Source: Acidimicrobiales bacterium
GTDB lineage: Bacteria; Actinomycetota; Acidimicrobiia; Acidimicrobiales; SHLQ01
Assembly: GCA_013002375.1 (NCBI GenBank)
Contig: JABDJW010000216.1
Span: forward strand, 1 to 5,642
Direction: 5' to 3'
DNA: 5,642 bases
Part shown: positions 1 to 5,642 of the stretch, in pieces
Layout: every line of letters starts with the position of its first letter
How positions within the stretch are numbered: the stretch's first letter is position 1
The notes under the pieces: generated by a model
Seen by the model: only the letters and a program-made list of their open reading frames with translations
Told to the model about the DNA's origin: nothing
The model's database searches: none
Translations under genes and position numbers: made by a program

Positions 1-4
1 GCAT
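1..4 (-). CDS. 5' end of an unidentified gene leaving the window
   Basis: Reading the minus strand, an ATG lies at 4-2 and is preceded by AAGGAG at 16-11 with a 6-base spacer, a textbook Shine-Dalgarno arrangement. It follows a roughly 100-base AT-rich gap after the previous gene's stop, so it probably has its own promoter. Only the start codon and one more base are inside the window, so the product cannot be named. Its leader carries the inverted repeat and the 12-base word described separately, so its expression may be regulated. Confidence 0.6.
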
Positions 5-12
5 GGAGAGCT

Positions 13-48
13 CCTTTCAAGCTGCTTGTATTAAGCATATTTGAAAGG
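13..48 (-). promoter_or_regulatory. Inverted repeat overlapping a Shine-Dalgarno: operator or translational hairpin
   Basis: On the minus strand CCTTTCAA (48-41) is perfectly complementary to TTGAAAGG (20-13). Inside it GCTT (36-33) pairs with AAGC (27-24) around a 5-base loop, leaving a 4/3-base internal loop between the two helices. The downstream arm includes most of the AAGGAG ribosome binding site (16-11) of the gene starting at 4. As RNA this would hide the ribosome binding site; as DNA it could be an operator. The sequence shows only the symmetry and overlap, and function is inferred. No known riboswitch class was recognised. Confidence 0.5.
30..41 (+). repeat. Copy 1 of shared 12-base word ATTAAGCATATT
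   Basis: This AT-rich word also occurs exactly at 3054-3043 on the minus strand, upstream of the first winged-helix gene. Here it lies about 25 bases upstream of the off-window gene's ATG, inside the inverted-repeat region, and in the opposite orientation relative to the gene it precedes. The match is exactly 12 bases; the flanks diverge. It is a candidate operator half or core. Confidence 0.55.
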
Positions 49-108
49 GTCTATTTTGCTCTCTGTTTCTGGGTTTTTCTTTTTCGGTCCGTCGGCACCA
101 ACGGGCGA

Positions 109-423
109 CTACTGATCGAGCGTGACGATCAGATCCCGAACGGTGTGCTGATCCTCGAGCGGGTGGCGCAGCGGCTTGTCGTCGAGCACCCGGTAGTGGT
201 TGCGGCGGCCGACCCGCACGCTCTGCAGATAGCCCCCGTCATCGAGCTCGCCGATGATGCGCTGCACCGCGCCAACCGTGATGCCGACCGCGTAGGCCAG
301 ATCGCGTTGGCGAGCCTCCGGGTTTCGGCTGATCGCGATCAGCACATGGGCATGGTTGGTCAGAAAGGTCCAGGAAGGTATTTCGGGCTCCGGTACGGTC
401 AACATGCCCACTACGTTAGCCAC
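109..423 (-). CDS. Winged helix-turn-helix transcriptional regulator (second paralogue)
   Basis: This 104-residue protein is essentially a single winged helix-turn-helix DNA-binding domain, MarR-like in architecture. The signature WTFLTNHAHVLI (18-29) forms the first helix, the HTH spans about 38-62 (RQRDLAYAVGIT then GAVQRI), and the wing is about 65-79 with VGRRN. A conserved LRHPLE follows near 85-90. No ligand-binding or dimerisation domain is evident beyond the C-terminal helix. By hand count it is identical to the other regulator in the window at about 51 of 86 ungapped positions. The start is the GTG at 423, because an in-frame TGA sits at 429-427; GGAGAG lies 12 bases upstream, which is rather far. 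An ATG at 405 is the alternative and would remove six poorly conserved residues. It lies 50 bases after the antiporter stop, so it is probably co-transcribed with it. DNA binding is confident; the target genes and any inducer are unknown. Confidence 0.88.
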   Translation of the reverse strand: MANVVGMLTVPEPEIPSWTFLTNHAHVLIAISRNPEARQRDLAYAVGITVGAVQRIIGELDDGGYLQSVRVGRRNHYRVLDDKPLRHPLEDQHTVRDLIVTLDQ

Positions 424-473
424 ATTTCAATAGCGCTCTCCAGAGTCAGACGACCCGTTCGCAATGTCTTGGG
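424..473 (-). promoter_or_regulatory. Short gap before the second regulator with a weak ribosome binding site
   Basis: Fifty bases separate the antiporter stop from the regulator GTG. GGAGAG at 441-436 is the only plausible Shine-Dalgarno. The sequence TATTGAAA just before the start loosely resembles the TATTGA and TATTTGAAA seen near the two 12-base-word sites, but this is too short to rely on. No terminator is convincing. Confidence 0.3.
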
Positions 474-2639
474 TCAGGCCGGCACCGTCGACTCCGAGGA
501 CTCCACCAAGGACTCGGTCCCGTCGCGCTCAGGCCCCGGGGTGATCGCGACCACCACGGTGGCATCGATGCGATCGAGCACATGATGAATCGTGTGGCCC
601 AGGAAAAGGTCGCCGCCCCCGGTCCGGCTCGTGCCCGACAAGATCACGATGTCGGCACCCACGTCGCCCGCAGTGCGCACGATGCTGTCGCCGGCGTTCT
701 CTCCCGATTCGACAATCGTCGTGTGGTTCGCACCCAGTCGGGTGGCGAAGTCGGATGCTGCGTTGACGATGTGGCGGACCGCTGATTGTCGGGGCGCATG
801 GTCGCGCAGCAGGCCACTCACCAGCGGTGAAGCGCCGGTCGCAATGTGGAGCTGATGGAGGTGCGTTCCGATGTTGGCGCTGAGGTACGCGCCGATCTCC
901 TGCGCGCCCCGCGATGCCTCGCTGCCCGACAGCGGCAGAACGGCCCGACTGAACGCCCAGGGCAGGCCGGGGATGTTGGGCCGCCGCACGACCACGGCCG
1001 GAATCGTCGCCCGGTTCACGACGTCATCGACCAACGGCGACACCAGGTGCGGCGCGCTGCGATTGGCATCGGAGCCGATCACGATCGCGGCGTAGCCCAG
1101 CCTGCTCTCGTCCAGAATGGCATCGGCGATGTTCGTCCCCGGACGGTGGAAGTGCTCGACGGTGCGGCCGGGCAGGACGTTGCGAACCGCATCCAGGTCG
1201 ACCGGTTCATCGCCGACGGTCAGCAATTGGATCTCGGTCGATTCCGGCCACGTCAGCCCGACGATCTGGGCCGCGACGATCGACGACAGCCCGCCGGTGG
1301 TCGGAATGAGCACCCGCCCGCTGGTGACGATGGCGTTGGAATCGAGCTGATTCTCGAGATCGATTCTCCGCCGCTCCTCGGGATCGCCCTGCCAGCCGGC
1401 CAACACCCGCCGAAGGAGCGGCGGGGCCAGCATCGATGTGGCCATCGCCATGAGCACGATCACCGTGTACGAGCGCTCGTTGAGCACGCCGAGCGAGAGT
1501 CCGACGGTGGCGATGACGATTTCAAGCGCACCGCGAGCATTGAGCCCGACGCCGAGCGCCGCTCCTTCTCGGGTGGGCAGCAGCGACAGCCGCGCGCCGA
1601 GGATCGATCCGACGAACTTCGAGATCGACGCGGCGCCGAGCACGATCGCACCCCACGCCAGGGTCTCCATGTCGGCCAACAGCCCGAGGTCGACCCGCAG
1701 TCCGGCCGTTGCGAAGAACACCGGCGCGAAGACGGCGGCGGTCATCGTCTCCAGCGGCTGGATCAGCCCATGATCCCCGAACCGGGACCGAGCGAGGATC
1801 ACACCGGCGACAAAGGCCCCGAGCACGGCCTCGACATGGAGCCACTGGGTGATGACGCCGAATGTCAGCGCGGTGACCAAGATGACCGACAGCCCGGCCA
1901 GCGGATCGTCGCCGTTGGCCCGCACCCGCCGAAGCGCGGAATCGACCGCTCGTTGTCCGAGTGTGAAGGCGAACCCGAAGAAGATCACGAGCCCGCCGAG
2001 GGTGATGGCCAGCTTGTCGAACTTCACACCGCCGGCCTGGGCCAGACCGGCGATGAAGCCAAGGGCGATCCACCCGACCACGTCGTTGGCCATTCCGGCG
2101 GCCAGGGTGAGCTGACCGAAGTTGCGCCGCATGAGACCCATCTCGGACAGGATCTTGGCGATCACCGGCAGCGACGAGATCGACAAGGCCGCGGCAATGA
2201 AAAGGGCGAAGATGTAACGCTCCGTCCCCTCGCCGAGAAAGGCCGAGGGAATGAACCAACCAACCGCGAACCCGGCCAGCGCGGGAACGATGAGGGACCC
2301 AGCCGAAACCAGCGTTGCCGCCCGTCCGAGCCGACCGATGAGCCCCAGATCCGTCTCGAAGCCGGTGGCGACGAGCAACAACAACACCCCGAGCCACCCG
2401 ACGGTGAACAACATGGCGGTCTGCACATCGTCGGCCGGAAACAGCCAGTCGAAGACGTCGGGAGCGACGCGTCCGAGCACTGACGGGCCGATGATGAGAC
2501 CGGCCGCCAACTCACCGACGACTGCGGGTTGGCCGATGCGCTGCATGAGGGTGCCCAGCAGCCGCGCCGCCACCAGGATCACCAGCAGACCCACCCAGAA
2601 GACGAGGAGCTGGTGTTCGGTTGGAGGATTCAAGTTCAC
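474..2639 (-). CDS. CPA-type cation:proton antiporter (Kef/CHX-like) with C-terminal tandem universal stress domains
   Basis: The 721-residue protein has an N-terminal membrane exchanger (about 10-410, some 12-13 hydrophobic segments) and a soluble C-terminus. Features matching the sodium/hydrogen exchanger family are GQPAVVGELAAGLIIGPSVLG (from 36), the ion-binding pair N185-D186 in AGMANDVVGW, and GLNARGALEIV (365-375) with R369. An Asn-Asp rather than Asp-Asp pair is typical of electroneutral or K+/H+ type exchangers, so electroneutral Na+ or K+/H+ exchange is the inference. Residues about 440-553 and 563-700 look like two UspA folds; the second keeps a nucleotide-loop-like pattern (G669, G674, G681-H-T683), while the first is more degenerate. 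Usp domains bind ATP in other proteins and could sense energy or stress state. There is no TrkA-N/RCK domain as in KefB/C. The start is GTG at 2639, with GAAGGA 6 bases upstream and a GTGA overlap with the preceding regulator stop, implying translational coupling. Confidence 0.92.
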   Translation of the reverse strand: MNLNPPTEHQLLVFWVGLLVILVAARLLGTLMQRIGQPAVVGELAAGLIIGPSVLGRVAPDVFDWLFPADDVQTAMLFTVGWLGVLLLLVATGFETDLGLIGRLGRAATLVSAGSLIVPALAGFAVGWFIPSAFLGEGTERYIFALFIAAALSISSLPVIAKILSEMGLMRRNFGQLTLAAGMANDVVGWIALGFIAGLAQAGGVKFDKLAITLGGLVIFFGFAFTLGQRAVDSALRRVRANGDDPLAGLSVILVTALTFGVITQWLHVEAVLGAFVAGVILARSRFGDHGLIQPLETMTAAVFAPVFFATAGLRVDLGLLADMETLAWGAIVLGAASISKFVGSILGARLSLLPTREGAALGVGLNARGALEIVIATVGLSLGVLNERSYTVIVLMAMATSMLAPPLLRRVLAGWQGDPEERRRIDLENQLDSNAIVTSGRVLIPTTGGLSSIVAAQIVGLTWPESTEIQLLTVGDEPVDLDAVRNVLPGRTVEHFHRPGTNIADAILDESRLGYAAIVIGSDANRSAPHLVSPLVDDVVNRATIPAVVVRRPNIPGLPWAFSRAVLPLSGSEASRGAQEIGAYLSANIGTHLHQLHIATGASPLVSGLLRDHAPRQSAVRHIVNAASDFATRLGANHTTIVESGENAGDSIVRTAGDVGADIVILSGTSRTGGGDLFLGHTIHHVLDRIDATVVVAITPGPERDGTESLVESSESTVPA

Positions 2640-3010
2640 TGTGAATCCTTCGTAGCGGAGCTCGCAACGGCAAACGCCGGCTCGTCCGAGCCGAGCCGCT
2701 CCAGGAGCTCACCGACGCAATGGCCGTGTTCGAGGGGGTGCCGAAGGCCCAGGCTGCCATCGACCGCGTAGCGATTGCGCCGACCCACCCGTTCGGTGGC
2801 GACATAGCCACAGGCCTGCAGGTCGGTCAGGATTCGCTGTACCGCTCCCTCGGTGATGCCGACCAGGGCGGCGATGTCGCGCTGGCGCAGCTCCGGGTTG
2901 CGGTAGAGCACGATCAGAACGTGCCCGTGATTGGTCAAGAACGTCCACGTGCCCGGGCCGCGGCCGGCGTGATCGCCATTTCCAGCGTTCGATTCTGTGC
3001 GCTCAGCCAC
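2636..3010 (-). CDS. Winged helix-turn-helix transcriptional regulator (first paralogue)
   Basis: A 124-residue one-domain DNA-binding protein. After a polar, Gly/Asn-rich N-terminus (1-20) come WTFLTNHGHVLI (22-33), the HTH (about 42-66; RQRDIAALVGIT then GAVQRI), a wing with RVGRRNRY (74-81), LRHPLE (89-94) and a short C-terminal helix, then an Ala/Ser-rich tail of about 17 residues absent from its paralogue at 109-423. This family of small MarR-like winged-helix proteins is frequent in Actinobacteria, mostly uncharacterised. The start is the GTG at 3010 because a near-perfect AAGGAGG sits 9 bases upstream. Its stop overlaps the antiporter GTG (GTGA), so regulator and antiporter are surely co-translated; a regulator placed first in the operon of the transporter it controls is a common local-autoregulation layout, inferred here. 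The gap to the upstream exchanger gene is only 39 bases but AT-rich, with a palindrome and the repeated 12-base word, so an internal promoter is likely. Confidence 0.9.
   Translation of the reverse strand: MAERTESNAGNGDHAGRGPGTWTFLTNHGHVLIVLYRNPELRQRDIAALVGITEGAVQRILTDLQACGYVATERVGRRNRYAVDGSLGLRHPLEHGHCVGELLERLGSDEPAFAVASSATKDSQ
2640..2651 (-). promoter_or_regulatory. Ribosome binding site fixing the antiporter GTG start
   Basis: GAAGGA at 2651-2646 followed by a 6-base spacer precedes the GTG at 2639-2637. It lies within the last codons of the upstream regulator and supports the non-ATG start. Confidence 0.7.
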
Positions 3011-3026
3011 CGGAGTGCACCTCCTT
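3011..3026 (-). promoter_or_regulatory. Very strong Shine-Dalgarno of the first regulator
   Basis: AAGGAGG at 3026-3020 is fully complementary to the 16S anti-Shine-Dalgarno and lies 9 bases from the GTG at 3010. It settles that start and is the strongest ribosome binding site in the window. Confidence 0.8.
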
Positions 3027-3075
3027 CACGTACATGTTACTCAATATGCTTAATTTGACTCGTATGAATATTCAT
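3027..3075 (-). promoter_or_regulatory. Putative internal promoter/operator before the first regulator
   Basis: This AT-rich island in a GC-rich block covers the last codons of the exchanger gene and the 39-base gap after it. It contains the perfect 12-base palindrome ATGAATATTCAT (3064-3075) and the 12-base word ATTAAGCATATT (3054-3043). The word extends into an imperfect dyad of form TTA-n2-CA-n3-TG-n2-TAA (3052-3036). Such palindromes fit dimeric winged-helix binding. A promoter pair such as ATTCAT / TATTGA with 17-base spacing is possible but a weak match. Function is inferred from composition, symmetry and position. Confidence 0.45.
3043..3054 (-). repeat. Copy 2 of shared 12-base word ATTAAGCATATT
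   Basis: An exact copy of the word at 30-41 on the plus strand, here on the minus strand overlapping the stop codon of the exchanger gene and ending 32 bases before the regulator GTG. Both copies sit in AT-rich regions in front of genes, and a match of this composition is unlikely by chance in GC-rich DNA. Confidence 0.55.
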
Positions 3076-4204
3076 CGGTTTCCAGAGCTGTGGTTCTGTA
3101 CTTCTGCATTGCCTGGTCCGGAGCGATTGCCGCCCGCCGCTGGCGGACCACCACCACTGCCAAGGTGACCACCGTCAGCGGCAGCACGAAGGCCACCATC
3201 ACGAGGGCAAACGGATCCGACGCCCGATGGCCGGTGGCGTCGAGCGAGAGGAAGATCAGGTAGGCCGCGTAGTAGCCGACGAAGACCATTCCCTCCCAGC
3301 GAGTGAGCCGGTTGTCCCAGAACACGATCGGCAGACAGGCCACGGCGGCCGCGACCATGATCGGCAGGTCGAGCTCGATCGCATCCCTACCGATGGCGAT
3401 GCCGTCGGCGAGGACACTGCTGACCCCGAGCACCAACAAGATGTTGAAGATGTTCGAGCCCACCGCGTTGCCGACCGCCAGATCGCGACGTCCTTGTACG
3501 GCAGCGATCACGGTCGTCACGATCTCGGGCGCCGACGTACCCAGCGCGACGATCGTCAGCCCGACGATCAGTTCCGGGACCCCGAGCGCTACCGCAATAC
3601 TCTCCGCTCCCGACACGACGAACCGGGCGGCGACCGCCAACACCCCGATGCCGGCGATCAGCCCGATGAGATCGCGACCCAAACCCGGCTTCGAGTTGCG
3701 CCATGCCGAACGAGAATCGCCGGGCCGCTCGTCGACGGCGGGGAACGACTCGGGGGCCAGCTTGGGTGCGGCCCGCAGCGTCCACCCTACGAAAGCGACC
3801 AGACCGCCGAACAAGACCACGCCGTCGAGGCGAGAGATCTCGTTGTCCAGGGATACGACCAAGAGCCCGACCGACGCCGCGATCATGATCGGGATGTCCA
3901 CCCGCACCACCCGGTTGGTGACGTGGATGACACCCAACGTGGCCACCAGACCGAGCACCAAGAGCACGTTGGCGATGTTCGATCCGATGATCGAGCCCAC
4001 GGCCAACGGCGTATCGTCCGCAGCCACCGATTGCAGCACCACGGCCAGCTCGGGGGCACTGGTCCCGGCGGCAACGATGGTGAGGCCGATCACGAGCGGT
4101 GTGAGCCCGAAGCGACTCCCGATCGTCGAGGCACTTCTCACCACGAGGTGCCCACCGACCAGCAATCCCACGACCCCGGCGACGAAGGCGATGGTGGCAG
4201 TCAT
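3050..4204 (-). CDS. CaCA-family sodium/calcium-type cation exchanger (YrbG-like)
   Basis: A 384-residue integral membrane antiporter of the Ca2+:cation antiporter superfamily, likely exporting Ca2+ (or another cation) in exchange for Na+ or H+. The two inverted alpha repeats that form the ion path are plain: GLTIVAAGTSAPEL (40-53) with GSIIGSNIAN (70-79), and GLTIVALGTSAPEI (215-228) with GNAVGSNIFN (245-254). E52 and E227 are the expected ion-coordinating glutamates; N79 and N254 occupy the paired polar positions. About ten hydrophobic segments plus an extra C-terminal one (332-353) and a charged tail make it longer than the roughly 325 residues of YrbG. The start is ATG at 4204, overlapping the flavoprotein stop as ATGA; a longer frame reaching 4558 merely reads through the upstream gene. 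No clear Shine-Dalgarno is seen, so translational coupling is likely. The last 15-20 codons use A/T-rich, locally rare codons (AGA, ACA, TCA, AAT), unlike the rest. Ion specificity cannot be read from sequence. Confidence 0.93.
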   Translation of the reverse strand: MTATIAFVAGVVGLLVGGHLVVRSASTIGSRFGLTPLVIGLTIVAAGTSAPELAVVLQSVAADDTPLAVGSIIGSNIANVLLVLGLVATLGVIHVTNRVVRVDIPIMIAASVGLLVVSLDNEISRLDGVVLFGGLVAFVGWTLRAAPKLAPESFPAVDERPGDSRSAWRNSKPGLGRDLIGLIAGIGVLAVAARFVVSGAESIAVALGVPELIVGLTIVALGTSAPEIVTTVIAAVQGRRDLAVGNAVGSNIFNILLVLGVSSVLADGIAIGRDAIELDLPIMVAAAVACLPIVFWDNRLTRWEGMVFVGYYAAYLIFLSLDATGHRASDPFALVMVAFVLPLTVVTLAVVVVRQRRAAIAPDQAMQKYRTTALETDEYSYESN

Positions 4205-5631
4205 CGGGGCGAGAGCCACACCGGCGTCTCGGCGTAGCTCCAATCCGGCCGCTTGTAGGCGAGCGATGGATCGGTGACGACGGTCCCGTCCACCAGATCG
4301 ACCAGTTTGGGTAGCACCAGGTGCGGATCGCCGGGGGCTCGAAGCCGTTCCTCGACGTCGTCGGGGAACCGTTGCAGCAAGCTGGTGACCAACAACTGGG
4401 CCTGGCGGGGCAGGTAACAACGGCTGGCATCGGTCACGGTCTGGACGCTGCGCTGAAGTTCGGCGATCGCGGAGGACGAGGCTGTTCCCCAGACCAGATC
4501 TTCGAGGACCGTCGCTATCGAGGCGGTGCCGGTCTTGCACGGATTGCACTGACCGCATGACTCGACGTGCAGGAAGCGAAGGACTTGGTAGGCGACGTCG
4601 ACCATGTTGCGCCGGTCATCGAAGACGATGAACCCCGCCGACCCCAGGCCACCACCGGCATCGGCCAGGTGCTCGTAGGTGATCGGGGTATGGAGTCGAT
4701 CGCCGAGCAGCACCGGGTTCGAGACACCGGACAACACCGCCTTGACCGATCCTCCGTCGAGCACACCACCGGCCAGTTCCTCGACGACCTCGCCGAGCCG
4801 AGCCCCGAGAGCGATCTCGGCGACGACCGGCGTGGCCACGTCGCCGGTGATCGTGACGATGGTGGGACCGGGCGACTGCTCGGTTCCCATCGAGCGGTAC
4901 CACTCGGCTCCGTGACGCAGCACCAGGGCGACGTGCGCATAGGTCTCGACGTTGTTCACCAGAGCCGGATTGGCCGACTCCACCGAAGAACCGGTGGGCG
5001 ACTGGTCTTCACCCGCGGACCAACCCAGCTGGGGTGACGTGGTGAAGAGGCCGTAGTCGTACGGCGCCAGATTCCGAGGCAGCGGATCTTCGCCTTCGAT
5101 GACCTCGAGCAGCGCGGTTTCCTCGCCGAACAGGTAGTGATCAGGGCCTTCGACCACCTCGACCGAGATCCCGTCGCTCAAGCCGGCCTCAGCCAGCTCC
5201 GCGATCGCCTGCCGCAACAACCCGACCTCTTGCTCGTACCGGCCCTTGGTCGCGACGACGATGCGCCCGACATCCAGCACGGCTGCGGCGATCAAGGCCC
5301 CTTCGAGCACGAGGAACGGATTCCGGCGCAACAACGCCCGGTCCTTGAACGTCCCCGGCTCGCCTTCGGCCGCGTTCACCACGACGAACCCGGCGTCATC
5401 GGGCCCGATGGCTGCCCGCAGGCTGCGCCATTTGCGGCCGGTCGGGAATCCGGCGCCTCCTCGGCCCCGCACACCGGCATGGTCGATCTCGTCGATGACC
5501 GCGCTCGGTCCGACCAGACGCGCCGCGCCGAGTCCGGCCATGCCACCCGCGTCCAGGTAGTCCGACAGCGAACGTAGCGGCTCGGCCACCAGGGCGTGCG
5601 CGGTACGGTCCAGCGCTCGGGCGTCACTCAT
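4201..5631 (-). CDS. NuoF-like NADH-binding flavoprotein (51 kDa-type, FMN and 4Fe-4S)
   Basis: A 476-residue relative of complex I subunit NuoF, also found in NAD-dependent formate dehydrogenases and hydrogenases. These subunits oxidise NADH (or reduce NAD+) through FMN and pass electrons to an N3-type 4Fe-4S cluster. Motifs in order: FMN glycine loop GRGGAGFPTGRKW (56-68), second flavin loop NAAEGEPGTFKDR (86-98), nucleotide motif FGEETALLEVIEG (168-180), NNVET (226-230), a SLBB-like stretch (about 255-305), and cluster ligands C359, C362, C365 (ESCGQCNPC) and C405. Two oddities: A88 replaces the aspartate usual in the NADE motif, and 187-220 is longer than usual and lacks the KPPFPA motif. 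No thioredoxin-like NuoE or extra ferredoxin domain is fused, and no other nuo gene is visible, so complex I membership is not supported. The start ATG at 5631 matches the family N-terminus; upstream bases can read TCA-TGA, so an overlapping gene just outside the window is possible. Its stop overlaps the exchanger start. Confidence 0.9.
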   Translation of the reverse strand: MSDARALDRTAHALVAEPLRSLSDYLDAGGMAGLGAARLVGPSAVIDEIDHAGVRGRGGAGFPTGRKWRSLRAAIGPDDAGFVVVNAAEGEPGTFKDRALLRRNPFLVLEGALIAAAVLDVGRIVVATKGRYEQEVGLLRQAIAELAEAGLSDGISVEVVEGPDHYLFGEETALLEVIEGEDPLPRNLAPYDYGLFTTSPQLGWSAGEDQSPTGSSVESANPALVNNVETYAHVALVLRHGAEWYRSMGTEQSPGPTIVTITGDVATPVVAEIALGARLGEVVEELAGGVLDGGSVKAVLSGVSNPVLLGDRLHTPITYEHLADAGGGLGSAGFIVFDDRRNMVDVAYQVLRFLHVESCGQCNPCKTGTASIATVLEDLVWGTASSSAIAELQRSVQTVTDASRCYLPRQAQLLVTSLLQRFPDDVEERLRAPGDPHLVLPKLVDLVDGTVVTDPSLAYKRPDWSYAETPVWLSPR

Positions 5632-5642
5632 GAAGCCAGGGC

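Larger units (their letters stand above)
5..108 (-). promoter_or_regulatory. AT-rich leader/promoter region of the off-window gene
   Basis: This gene-free stretch lies between the stop of the second winged-helix gene and the ATG at 4-2. It is strikingly AT-rich compared with the surrounding genes. On the minus strand it holds an A-rich tract (about 86-73), then the inverted repeat at 48-13 and the ribosome binding site at 16-11. No convincing -35/-10 pair could be assigned; sequences around TAATAC (34-29) or TAGACC (54-49) are only suggestive. No intrinsic terminator for the preceding gene is visible, because the only hairpin near its stop has a stem of 4 to 5 bases and no following T run. 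Calling this a promoter is inference from base composition, position and the shared 12-base word. Confidence 0.5.

Noticed and set aside
63..88. T-rich tract on the plus strand, read with the hairpin at 13-48 as an intrinsic terminator
   Set aside because: No plus-strand gene precedes it: the gene to the left starts at position 4 on the minus strand. The T-rich tract also begins well after the hairpin with intervening mixed sequence.
452..475. GACCC/GGGTC inverted repeat after the antiporter stop as a terminator
   Set aside because: The stem is only 5 bases with a 14-base loop and no T run follows on the minus strand.
846..2483. Long plus-strand open frame of 545 codons opposite the antiporter
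   Set aside because: Its translation is biased to Arg, Asp, Gln, His, Gly and Pro without hydrophobic core or motifs, as expected for the antisense of a GC-rich membrane-protein gene; the minus-strand product has clear family motifs.
3227..4277. Two long overlapping plus-strand frames opposite the exchanger
   Set aside because: They are antisense shadows of the CaCA gene with low-complexity composition; both alpha repeats are encoded on the minus strand.
4205..4558. Upstream extension of the exchanger frame to 4558
   Set aside because: This part lies inside the flavoprotein gene in another frame and encodes an Arg-rich non-conserved stretch; the ATG at 4204 begins right at the first membrane segment and forms an ATGA overlap.
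4201..5631. Assignment as nuoF of respiratory complex I
   Set aside because: No other nuo gene is in view, the downstream neighbour is an ion exchanger where nuoG would be expected, and two usually conserved regions differ.

Overview
The window is a compact, high-GC bacterial block with every supported gene on the minus strand. The GC bias, frequent GTG starts, start/stop overlaps, and two small winged-helix proteins of a type common in Actinobacteria point to an actinobacterium. A marine or freshwater Acidimicrobiia-like lineage is possible but cannot be fixed from this sequence.

In transcription order (right to left) the layout is: (1) 5631-4201, a NuoF-like FMN/NAD/4Fe-4S flavoprotein; (2) 4204-3050, a CaCA-family (YrbG-like) cation/Ca2+ exchanger overlapping it by ATGA; (3) 3010-2636, a small winged-helix regulator behind a very strong Shine-Dalgarno; (4) 2639-474, a CPA-type cation/H+ antiporter fused to two C-terminal universal-stress-protein domains, overlapping the regulator by GTGA; (5) 423-109, a second winged-helix regulator that is a paralogue of the first; (6) an AT-rich leader (108-5) with a clear ribosome binding site and an ATG at 4-2, the start of a gene that leaves the window.

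The content suggests an ion-homeostasis and redox cassette. A pyridine-nucleotide flavoprotein is coupled to a cation exchanger. A stress-sensing monovalent cation/H+ antiporter is bracketed by two related one-domain transcription factors. The two AT-rich promoter-like regions, before regulator 1 and before the off-window gene, share an exact 12-base word, which makes them candidates for co-regulation, perhaps by one of these regulators. The leader of the off-window gene also contains an inverted repeat that could fold over its own Shine-Dalgarno.

No RNA genes, mobile elements or CRISPR arrays are visible. The long plus-strand open frames are antisense shadows of the membrane-protein genes.
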